The notes below the pieces were generated by a model, which had not been told where the DNA came from, did not search any database, and saw nothing but the letters and a program-made list of their open reading frames with translations. This document shows positions 12,991 through 25,900 of a DNA stretch of 64,000 nucleotides, piece after piece. The stretch covers positions 543,483 to 607,482 of the forward strand of contig RQTK01000206.1 in the NCBI GenBank assembly GCA_003991915.1, written 5' to 3'. The position numbers and the translations under genes were made by a program. Each line of letters opens with the position of its first letter. The first letter of the stretch is position 1. Source of the DNA: Elysia chlorotica (Eukaryota > Mollusca > Gastropoda > Plakobranchidae).

Positions 12991-15900
12991 CTAGCAGATT
13001 GAAAAAAAGGTTTGACATAAGGAATCCTATTGAAATTTTTTTTTAATAAGTTATGTCGTCATGAAGCCCTAGCAGATTGAATAAAGAATCATAAAAGAAA
13101 AAAGTTTTGTTTATCAATCTCATTCTGTAAGAAAATAAATTAGCTTGAACAGGAGAAAGGTATAGTTTAATATAATGAAGTATTTTGGATGCTAAAGGCC
13201 ATTCTGTATAACTGTGAGCTTCTATACTTTTAGCCATTATTCAATTAAAATTCTTATTTATAAAGACAGATATTATAAATAAATTTGTACATGAAAAATA
13301 TATGAATTTCTTTTTATTGATAGCCCTTAAGAGCGTAAATATAGGCACAGAGGCAAAAATGAATACAGCATTTGAAATACTTCTTCCTCTGATTTTGTAT
13401 GTAAGAAGGTCTACTAGCAAATGAGAACCAATGCAAACATGTAACAATTCGGTTTTCTTCAAGCCTGAAATAAAAAGCTACACCCAAACAAACAACTAAA
13501 AATATACCTTTAACAGATTGCTAATTTCAACTTTGGTTGACAGCTGTATATGGAAACTAATACATGTACCAAAGCCACTATCTAGAGTTGCGTTACAGTT
13601 TAGTAGAAGAGACAACTAAACTTTATAAACATTTGACAAAAAATACAAGCTTTTCCTCTTTTAAAGGTTATAATAAGCCCTTGCAATCAAAGTAATAGTA
13701 AATTGCTTGGCAATAAAGGTTAGGCAAAGTTTCGACAGGACAAATAATTTGCCCCCTCATAGGCTTTCAGGCTGAGTACCACGATATGTTTTGATATGTT
13801 TAAAACAGTGCTGCTTTCTTGTTTACTGTCGAACTATAACTTCTTTGTAAAAGTTTTCTTTTTTTTAACCACCTATAGCGCCATGAGAAAACTATCTTCG
13901 CTGTCCCTACAGCGTCTAAATGCGCCCTGAAAAGCGTGATGTAAACATTATTTTTAGAACACGTTTTTCATGATGGTTTTGTTTTGTTTCTCACCCTTTC
14001 AAGTTTTTGATCGAAAGTCGGGAACTTGCAGTTTATTTTGTTTTTTTCCCCGTCAAGATCGGCCTATTCTTCACAAAACAGTGCGGGATTGAACTTGAAG
14101 CAAGTTTCAGCCAAAATTTTACACTGTTGCTAAGATTTTGTTTATATAACACAGCTTTTTTGACAATGGATGGTTTCCTGAACTTGTTTCCTTATGCAAA
14201 CCAGACCCTTTTATGGTCTATCTGTGATCAGAAAATGTTTTTAGTGTTATATTTAGGCCTAGATCTAGTTTAGGTACTGTCTTCGATAGGCACCAGTAGG
14301 TTTAGATATAAATCTCCATCTTGATCTAGATCTACATCTAGTGGCAGGTAATGGAAAAGAGGATCAGGATGTCTTCATGATGAGGAGGAATATTTCCCTG
14401 GAGGTTCGCCCTGAGGTTTGGTGCAAGCTGCCACCAACTTTTCCAGATTATCCAGGGTGCACCTCGGTGTCTCTACTACTGGTGCTGGCTCAACCCTCTT
14501 GTCAGAGATCATCTGCTTGATCGTTTCCATGGAAGGAAGGCTGCCTGCTACTGGTGCTCCAGGTCTGAATGCCGGAGACCATCTATCGCTGTACTATATT
14601 CCAACAAGGGTTTATGTTTTGCTAGTTTTAACCAGGAACTTACTACCATGCAGTAAATGCATTGTGTGTTTCACTATTTGGGATTACTATACATAGATCA
14701 TGCATCCCTGCACTGAGTAGGTAAGTATATGACTAAATGTGTCAGACCCAAAGTCTCCTGCTGCTACTTCTATTTCTCTCTCTCTCCCCCCCCCCTTCTC
14801 CCCCCCCAAAAAAAAAACAAAAAACAAAAAACAACTAAAAAACATTCCAGTTTTTTAAATTTAAGATAATTATATAATTATATTAAGTATTTTAAGCAGT
14901 CAATTTTAGTAGTAATATAACAAATAGATTCCTCCTAAAATTAAAAAAATATATAATTTTGACCTTGTTAATTTAACGTTATTTTTCAAAAAAAAATTTG
15001 TACGCAAAATTTTGCTTTTAACACATTTAAAAACAATTTTGAAGCAATGTTCAAAAGTTTCATAGCTGGAAAGAATGTTTTCGATTATTTATAAAATAAG
15101 AGGACCCCTTTTCTTTGTTACTGTCTGTCTCAATCCATTTCTTGTCATTTTTTGTTGTTGGATTAAACATTTTTGAGAAACAAATTTTGCCTGAAGTTTC
15201 TATAGTTACTTTTTTGTCTAAAACTCTTGTTCAGTTAAATAGAAGTTTCTTTATAAAATTTAAAAATATGTTGACAAATTTGATAATCTTTATTGAAATG
15301 AGTTATTTTCTACTCCCTCACTCGTTCCTCTATTTCTGTTTTTGTCAGTATATGAAAACATAATCTTTTTGTTTAATGATTTTTTCTTCCAACCACACAT
15401 TGTCTGTCTCATTTTTGTCACTTTTACACTTTTGTTTCCGCGCTAAAAAAAAATTCCTATTCCCCTGCTTTTCATTCCATCTTTCTGAAATTCAGCTGAA
15501 CTAAACTAAAGGTCCTCTTCTTTGTAAATATGCAAGCCAAATTATTACACTTTCTATAACTTTTTTTTAAAATAATTTTTTTAAATCCTTCAACACAGGT
15601 ATCCTGGACGAAATATTTTTCTTAAAAAAAAATTCTACCCTTGCTTGTATTTTCATGAAAGTATCTATTTAAACTTCATCTATTAGATCATTTCTTCTTC
15701 TTAGTTTTGCAAGTTAAATTATGTTTCTATCACAATTTTTTAAAACAAGTAAGTCAGGATTTTCTTGCAGAGTTATTTCCCTTCTCTTAGGTTGGCGCTG
15801 GGCTGGGTGGGCAATTGGGTTAAAGTGATGTCTACATACACAGTTGAAATTATACTTACTTTGGATTGAAAAATCAGCTTGTGGTACATACTTATAAAAC

Positions 15901-18900
15901 TTACCAAAGTCAACTTGAGTGATATCATAGACCAGTGGTAGAAAAATCTCAAGACAACTTGACATTATACAATACATACCAAAATAACAAGCTTTTTTTT
16001 GAGAAATGTGATGATTTTCTCAAAAGTCTTACAATTACTCTGGACAATAAGAGATCAAAATATGCAGTGAACTGCTTGGCAATAAAGTTGTTGCTGCAGA
16101 TTACCATAGAACAAAGGAATCACCCACCCCTAGTCCTTCCTGTTGAGCACCTGAGATGCTTTGGGAGAAGAGACTGGTGACGCCCCCTACCAGCCCGTGA
16201 CTGAGGCCCCTGAAGCCGGCCATGATGTGGTCACTGCTGCTGCCAGAGGTCACTGTGCGCAGCTCCTCGCGCTTTGAGTTGTGGTCCTCGTCCAGGCCCA
16301 CAGTGCTGATGCCGTCAGAAATAGAACTCATCACCTAGAACGGACACAGAATTGATTCAGCTTGATGGTAGGGCATAAAAATTACACCAAATGCAACTTT
16401 TTTTTTTAATGCCATGTTCTCCTACCAAAGACATGGTTGCCAGTTTAAGTTGCTGTGTAGAGTCTTTATTGAGCAAAAGACTGTGCTATAATAGCCATGA
16501 TGGCATTCACAACATTCCTCAAAAAATCTAAGGCCATCTGAACAATAAATATAGCCAGCAGTTTCAGAACTTATTTTATAAACTAGAAGGCATACAAAAA
16601 TGTCTACAAAGAAAAGATGATGATGATGATGATGATGATGATGCCTATGAGAATTTCCTTTTATGGTCCACTTCACTTTACATGGTTCAAACTAGTTGAC
16701 AATAATTCTAATAACAAGAGTTATGCTAAGCAACTAGTGGGAGAAAGGAATTTAAGGCATAGATACAATAGAATAGAACAAAACTTAAAGAAATCTGACA
16801 TCGCTCTATTTTCACCTTAGCGGTAGAGTTAGAGACTCCATGAGTGACATTTTTGAGAAGGCCACCAACATTGCCATCCTTCACAAACCCAGCAATGCCC
16901 TCTGTGATGTCATGCACCAGTCCTAAAGGATTTCCAAGGAAGTCAATCGATCCCAGAATCTTGGCCGCCTGGCCACGTAGTTCCTGGGAAGGTAAAAATT
17001 TTCGTGATAAACAACTTTTTATGTAATTAATACTTTTCTTCCGCTTTCTGATCCTCCTGCTGCACCCCCTCCTCTCATCCTCTTGGTCCTGCTCTTCCTT
17101 TCTTCCGCTCTACCTCTCCTCCTCCTCTTCTGGCACATCAATATTGCGCTCCTTCATTTTATTATTAATTTTTCAATTTATTCTTCTTCCTCTTCTTGTT
17201 CTTTTTCTTCTTCCTACTAAGATCCATAGATAGAGAACATAGAATGATAGAATGACAGAGAGGATGTCAACGGTGGTAAAAACATTCCTTATGATAAGCC
17301 TTGCTGGACATACAAAAATAGTTTTAATTGTTCAGAGAAACAGAGAGATAGATAGAAATATAGATAGATAACAATATAGATAAATAGACAGATAAGTAAA
17401 AGGATTGATAGCTAGATTGATAGATAGATGCACTTATTACATAACTATTTTCTGTTATTTGCAACATATTTTTGAATCGTCTTTAAGGGTCACTGGGTGA
17501 AAAACACCAAGGAGTGGCTTTTTTTTCTCTTTATAGATCACCAGATGATTTTCAACGACGAATGGCTTATAGTAATACAAATAACACGTGCCGGTGAAGG
17601 TTAACGTCTGCACTCTATCAGCTTTATTGTGGACAGGAAAATGTAATAGGTGCAGAAGTGGGCTATACTTGGATCTCTTGATAAGCAGCAAACTGTGGCA
17701 GCCGCACAGCCAAAAATATTTATGAGAAAAAAAATCGGCGATTGCCCAGCTGAATATCTTCAAAGTTTAAAAAATCAGTACATTCCAGTGGAAATCAGGA
17801 AATCGGGATTGACGATGAAAATCAGTATGTACCGATCAAATCGGTACAAGTAGGCAGATTTGCTCTCAGGAACCTCCCCTCCTCTTAAACCACTTTCTAC
17901 AGTAATAATGATATGACAGTGTTGTGAAAAAAGAAAAAAATTGGTGAAAGATAAAAAAAAAAAAAAGCTCTTTAGTGCACAAATCTATTTATGCAGTTGT
18001 GGAGAAAATCGAAAGCTATGAGCCTTACCCCTCCATAATGATTTGTAATTTCACTGATCAGGAAAGGCCCTGTTTCAAACACATGATACTGCTCAAATGA
18101 ACCTGTAAGAAGAAAAAATTTCAATGAAACATTTTTAATTTTCATGTTAATAAAATCAAGACTCTTATATTATATATTTTGAAAAACGTTTATATAATTG
18201 AAAGAAAATTTCATTGTAATTATTATCAAAATAACAACATTATGCCTATAATACTTTAACACCAACAACATGTCTGAAGATTGACAAAATTAGACTGACA
18301 TCAACAGATCCATGAAGCTTCAATTTACAACTAACTCTTATGTATCAATTTACAATACAATGAAAACCTACGCATGTCAATATTGGCTTGCTCAAAGGCA
18401 ATCAGCCTCATAGGCATGACATTCTTGATAGCCTTAAGGTCTGGGGTCAGTTTGCTGGATGTCACCATGCTCAGAGTCACTCTGTTCACACTGAGTTTGA
18501 CTGTTCCAAAATAGTAGCGGGTTGACTGGATGGACGTCACTGCTGACAAGGCCCTGCAACACATGTCAAGCATCATACTTAATACAATTTTGTTCGCTGC
18601 TTTTCATAGACTTTCCATGCAAGGTAAATAAATTTCAACATTTTATATGCTACAGCTATTTTATTGTTATTAACAGGTTAAACTTGGTAATAAGCAGAAC
18701 TCTATTTCTGCAAGAGCACTCTCATAATTATTGTTAAAAGTATTAAGTCAAATAATTATTGTTAAAAGGACTAAGTCAAGAATATTATTTTTCCTCGCAT
18801 GTAAATTCTGTTTTTCACATGCATGAATTCATCATCATCATGTTGGCGTGTCAGCAGTGTCTCACATAAGTCTCACGTACATTCTGTCTGAAAAGCTTTC

Positions 18901-21309
18901 TGTCTTGCCTCCAGCTTTACTTGTAGGATATGTCTTTCCAAACTGTTATGTCTTTTCAGGTGCCCAAATTATTTCAGTTTTCTTTCTTTGATGGTGCTCA
19001 AAAGCCAATTTGCTTTGATCTGAAGTTATTTTAGTATGTTGCCATTTTTTCTTTGTGCTGTCCATGGAACTCTAAGCATTTTTTGTAGGAATTTAATTCA
19101 AAGGAACAGTTTCTTTTTGTTTGTTTTTGTAACTGTACACCCTTCACATCCATAGGTGGCAATGTAAAACATGCAAGATCTTATGATTTTCAGTTTTGTT
19201 TCTTTGCTGTTTCCCTTCCAGAGTTTTTCAAGTATTGGATGCACGGATTACCAGAGCCTTTATTAATCAACTTATTTTTAAAGGAGAGAAACAAGGACAA
19301 ACTGAACAAACTTTCCCCTAAAAGTTGTTGATACTTGCCATCTCACATGCCAAGGAAGAAATAATAAAATTTATCATAAGTGATGTTATTTAATTTTAGA
19401 TCTCAAAAGCTTTTCATCTCATGTAACTCATTTTAATAACCAAGGTACCAAATAACATTTTGCACCCAAAAAAAATCTTTCTCCCTTTAGCAGTCCCAAA
19501 TCAATCATTTTTAGGCAAAAAATATTTATTCATGATGAAATATTTAAAATTTCAGTAATTAATACTATGATATGATTTTTAATAACTCAGCTGTTTTTTT
19601 GCAGGTAAAACATGAGGGCATCACATGAAATGGTAAACTTAACAATAGATAACTACTATGAACCCTCTTGATATAGGAACCAAAAATCATTTTTTACAAG
19701 TTGGTAGCAAAAAAAAAGTATGTTCCAAGACACCTATTTAATAAGAAAAAATGTCTGAAGTCTCCTACCTGTGGGTGTCGAAGGTTTCATCCAGCCTGTT
19801 GAGTGTGCGATCATCTTTGCCCATGCCTGTGAGCTGCAGGAGTTTCCAAAGCAGCTGCTCTTCAATGTGGACAGTCATTCTCTTAGTGGACACATACAGA
19901 TGCTGGAAACAAAAAAATTTCAGAGTCAAAGTCAAAAGTAATTGTGGGTACAAAAATATAGTCAACACAGTTTGTAAACTATAAAGCCAATAATTTTCAA
20001 ATGTGGACGGGCTCCAAGACTGACGTCTGACAGTTTTATGTGCTGCCACACACAAGACGGGGAAGTGAGACATAGTCTCCTGTCTCAGCCAGTCACATTA
20101 TACTGACAGCGACCCAACTAGTTACAAAGGATGAATTTGGACAAATAATACTCCCGATCTGGAGACCAACGCTCTATCACTTAAGGTCATTTTGTCCCCC
20201 AGAAAGTAAATGGTACCTTAAAAATTTCAGCTTTCCATCGACCACTGGGGACTTTATGAGCTGATATGTAAAGTGCTGGGGTATTATCCAGTACGTCGCG
20301 TCTTGAAGTAGGAGACACAAATAAGACCACTGATCGCTGCGCCCCACCCATCTGGTTGTCAGCCTGTGATGGTGGAAGTGAATACAAAAACTTGATGAAT
20401 ATCTTATATCCATGAAACAACTAATATGACTGCTAGCTGTATTTATTGCAGATGATCCTAATAGCTCACTTCTGATTTTAAAAATGTTTGTGAACAGCTA
20501 GAACCGTTTTCTGGGTGCAGGTAAAATTACTGACTTGTTATTACATTATATCATTTGATTACAGTAACTTTTTTTTAATTATAAATTAGCCTGTTCATCT
20601 GTTTCAAAAATTTCATTTAAGGAAGACTTAACAATTATATCATTTCATGAGACTATTTACGAATACCTAAAATCTTCACTCATACTGATAGAATGTACAT
20701 ATATATTATTAATCTTAGATTTCAAACAAAATATTTGTAATTTAAAAAAGTGTACAAGAATATCATAATGCTCTTCTATTATTCATTAAAAAGAGACAAA
20801 CTAATTTCACTAGTATCTCATAACTGATTCTTCTAACTTGCTTTTCTTTTTCAGAATTTCCTGTACCATCTAAATACCATAGAAGCTTTTTGGTACAAAC
20901 CACATTTAAAACATTCCATGCTCCACACTTACTTGAATATGAGCTACACTTGCATCCAAAGTTATAGCCGTTGGTTTAGCTACTACCTCCACAGAGATGT
21001 TCTTCAAAGTAAGATAGAGAAGTTCTTCAGACAGGCTGTTCACAAGGGACACGCCAATCCCATTCTTCAAAGTGATTGATAGCTGAAGTTTACAAACAAC
21101 ATAATGACATTCATTTGGAGTTTTCAAAGAAAATGTGGGTGAGGAAAAATACACATAAAAAACAACAACATTGCGACATGGAAAAAAGAGATATATATAT
21201 ATATAGTTGGATAGAAAAAAAAAATAAAAATATATATATAGACAGACAGACAGACAGATGAATAGATGATAGATAGATAAATAGATAGATAGATCGAGAG
21301 AGAGAGAGG

Positions 21310-21340
<31 letters not shown>

Positions 21341-21348
21341 AAAAGAGA

Positions 21349-21419
<71 letters not shown>

Positions 21420-22949
21420 AGAAAGGGAGAAAGAGAGATAACATTTTTTTTGGTTTAAAATGACTTTCTCTGAATATAAAAAAGTAAGCTTTTGCTGCTT
21501 GCATAATTTGTGAGATATGGCAGCAGAAAGAGGTACTTATTAAAGAGTAAAAGAAGCTCACCTCTGTCACAAAGCCAGATGCAGGAATTCTGAAATTGCC
21601 TTTCTTTTTGCCTTTTAGCTCATCATAGACCTCCCAGTCCTCAAGATCTTTTTCCATGGTCATGCGCTTTACGACTTGCTGTTACAGATTCAAGTACAAA
21701 GATCTATTAATAATCATTATTGCATTTACAGATGACAACATCCTGCACAAATGTCGTTCAATAAAAGTTTAAAAAAAAAGCAACAGGACCTTGAAACAGA
21801 ACAGATCTGCACATGATAAGCCTGAAGTCATGCTGCCAAATCTTATCTTTTTCTCTTTTACAGCCACAAACCAAATTCATTTAAATTAATTAATGGCTTC
21901 AGTGAATAAAAAAACAACACATTTTTCATATCACTGTCCTTTAGGCACTCAAGGTTTACGTTCTTGCACAAAATAAGTACTGTTTTTTTTTAATATTACA
22001 CAATTAGTCTTCAATTATTACTTTGCCATTTTTTGCAGTCTGTCTTTGAAAAGCAAATATTAAGTTTTCTTTAAGTGGCACATGTAGCATTTTTCTGTAA
22101 TCAGTCTGGTGCACTTGCTATAAACCAAAGAAAATTTTACTCTTTTTTGCTGTCAATATTGTTCCAGGTATCAAAATTATAGACATCAGACTTTTGCAAG
22201 TCTTTCCAGAACTAAATCAAATAGGAAAATGATGGAAAATATATAATATGTATTATTACAAAGTAAACCTAAATGCATCAATATGAAAAAGCCACACAAA
22301 GTTGAGATGAAAGCCACCAGTGAGACATAAGATGAGCTGAAGAGGACCAGCCGTAAACAAGTTTGGTGTAGGAGGGTTGTTGCGGCCCTACGTTCCACAA
22401 GCAATCAAGAGGCTTAAAAAAACCAAACTTAACTCCCACAAGGTACCAGAGTGTGCATTCAACTAATGTTTTCCTCACAACTATTCACTTTCTTTTTAAT
22501 TGCCTAAATGTGAGTAAATCAGTCTAATGGTACAAAATTAAACAAACAAAAATCCTTCAACCCACTCATATTTGCTACAAGAGAAAATAAAATCAGAACA
22601 ATCTATAATAAAGACACTCAATACTTGCACTTTCAAAACAATTTTCAGTTTTAGGTATTAATGCTTTTTTAATAACTTGAGAATAAACTAAAAACAGTCG
22701 CTGCAATACAAGCATTTTTCAATCAGGGTTAACAAAAAAAACTAAGAGGTTTCCATTATAAAATTAAAATCCCATAAGATTCAACTTGTATTATTGTTTT
22801 AACAAAGATTTTGAGGATGCATCCTCTAATTTATGCCATTGAACATGTTTGTTTACAATAATGCAAAACATGACGAAATGTGTCATCGAAAAATAAGGAA
22901 AAGGGTTCACAATAAATACAACCATAATAACAACAACAATGGTAGTAAC

Positions 22950-22984
<35 letters not shown>

Positions 22985-25900
22985 TAATAAAAGTAACAAT
23001 TAAAATAAAGAGAAATAATATAACAAATAAAAAGAACAATTTCAAACAGTGAGCCAAGATGAGAATTGGATCAAGTCTAGATGCCCTCATGTTTACAGAC
23101 CTCTCTTTGAGAAAAGTACATCTGCCTGTAGAGCGGTGTCCTCTGCACATAAGGCACAGATAAAAATAGAGAATAAGACGGACATGGACATTGAGATTTG
23201 AAGCATGCAATCTGCCCTGTGCAGTGTTTTACTAAAAAATCAATCGTCATTTGCATTGAAAAGGGGGAAAAATGAGTTTAATAAAAAATAGTTGCTTGCA
23301 CATAGAAAAATTTGGCAAGACGCAAATCTAGTGTTGCATTTGTTACGTCCTTAACCCATCACTTGTTTTCTATTCAGGTACGTATGTTCAGGAAAACAAG
23401 TAAATCTCTAGGGTTTTTATCTAACGACTGACATGATCCTAATTCCTTGAGGAGTAATTTAGGTTTTTCTTTTTTATGTATAATGTATGTCAAAAGACCG
23501 TGGTATTCTAAATTCTATGTTTCTGATTTCTCAATTCGTTTTGTGAATAACAAGCAACAACTAAAAACAACAAACCAAAACGAGTTTTAGCTCCTATATA
23601 CAGTTAAATTAGTGCACAGAATGCCACAGTCCTATATAAATTGATATATTTTTTTTATTTATTGAATGATTGTAATAAAAATATGTATGCATCTCTCTAA
23701 TGAGTTAAAAAACAAGTGCAACGAGCAAAGCTCAATCACAAATACAGTGGTGGTAAAAAAAATCTTGTGTAAAAGTTGAATCTTTAAAAAATATTCTAGC
23801 ACTACTTACGTTTGTTTTTTCCCCAGCTTGAATTATTTTTGAAAGCTTACACACTAGTTGATGTAATTGGCAGTTGAGTTGGTTTAACGTCCATCATCAG
23901 CACTATATAGGCTATATTGTGGACGGGTCCCAAGACTAACGTGACTTACGTCTGACAATTTTATGCGCTGCCACACACGAGACCAGGTGGAGATGCCATG
24001 ACTCCTGTCTCAGCCGGGCACATTATACTTACACCGACCCGACCAGTAGTAATTGGCAATAACCAAAGGCAGAAATATTTTTATTTTCCTCTATAACTAG
24101 AGCGTTTTGTACATGAGCAAATACAGCAAGCATGTCATTTAAATTGTATGTTTGTTTTTTCCCCTCCATTTATAGTGACTTTTCCCCAAAAATAGAGAGG
24201 CATAATCAATAGGTTTGAAAAATATATTTACTTTACCAGTATAATACTTCCTGCTTGAGTATACACTTCTTGTTTTTATACAATATACAGAACCACATAA
24301 AAAAATATAATTAAAACTCTTTTTTTGAGATAATGCACTTCATAATAGAATTAAAGGGAAAATGCACACAATTTTTAGCGCAACACTGAGGAACAAAAGG
24401 AATGCCGCATCTGTGCCATAAAGGGTGAAAGATGGCGATAATAGAAGCTAAGATTTGCCAGATCAATTATCGGCTAAGCAAGTTTACTGACCAATTTATA
24501 CAATTATATCTGAAATGTAAACTATTGTCTAAACTTGGAGACTATTGCTCAGATATTAAAAACATTTAAGAAAAGATTTTCAAGAAGTAAAAAAGCCTTC
24601 ACCAGAAGACTTTACAAACAAAATTTTTCTACCTAGCAGACGTAGCATCAGATTATCTTTGCAATACAGGATAAAATGTGACTCTAAATACTAAATACCT
24701 TTTCCCTGGAATAAAAAAAAGTGTGGGCCATTCCGTAAACACAAAAAAATAAGATTACAAACTGCAATCAGATGAGACTTTTCAATACAGAAGAAGGGGT
24801 TATGAGGTTGCTTCTATAAGATATGCCTCATATTCTCCTATAAGAGACTCTACATGTTGCAAGCAGCAGATGAATTCAGTTTCAAAACAAAATCACACTT
24901 CCGCTCACAAACCTTCTGTGCTAATAATATAGACAAGCCTGCAACATCCAAATACTCCTCTGACCAAGTCTGAAACAGTAGGGGACAGGATATTGGTCTG
25001 ATCATAGAGTTGTTTTTCCACAAAACAAACTCACTCACTCACATTTATAATCTTTTAAACTTTAATTTCAATGTGCTGGCATTTCAGCTTTCCTTTGCTG
25101 ATAAGTCTACAAATTACTTTAAAACTATTAAAATTCCATTAAGAAAAAAAAAAATACCCACACCAACACTTCTAAACATCAAAGATCTGAGAGAACAACT
25201 GCACAGTGGGAAATGTGTGATAGTCTTACAACACTGTACATCCATAAACCAAAAGTCTGAAAGAGTCACATAGTGACGACAGCATATAGTTCACCATGAA
25301 GTATTCCAAAAAGCATAAAAATTCTCAATGGCAATACATTTTACACTTGTTTTAGGTCAAGATTCAAATGCTTTGGCACATGATGAGCAAAGAAATTTTG
25401 AATTTCCACAAAATGAAATATACAAAACTGTTTGATTCTGTAAATATTAAACAATTATGATCTAACACAAGATAAGCTCCAAGGACATATGAAGTAGGAA
25501 GTAGATTTTCCCATGATAAAATTGAATCAATCTCTTTTGTTCTCTAAGTCAAAAGAATGGTAACAAATGTCACATGGAATCACCATTAAGCTTCTACACA
25601 TATAGAGAAGACAAGAGGCAAAGAAATCATTTGAATGAACAGTAATAAAAGACTTGGGCACTAAACTAACAGTAACAAACAAAAAACACACACAAAAAAA
25701 CAGACAGGGTAGTTGGTTTTGTCATTGAAATATGATGAAGAAAATAGTTGCCAACAAAGATTGAATGTAAGAGGATCCAAGAACCACATTGATTTGGGAA
25801 AAACAGTTCAATCCACTGCAGTTTTCCACTGCATCTAACAGAGAAAACATAGATAGCTCTCACCACATGAATTTAAGATTAAAGGTAAATAGATATTTGA

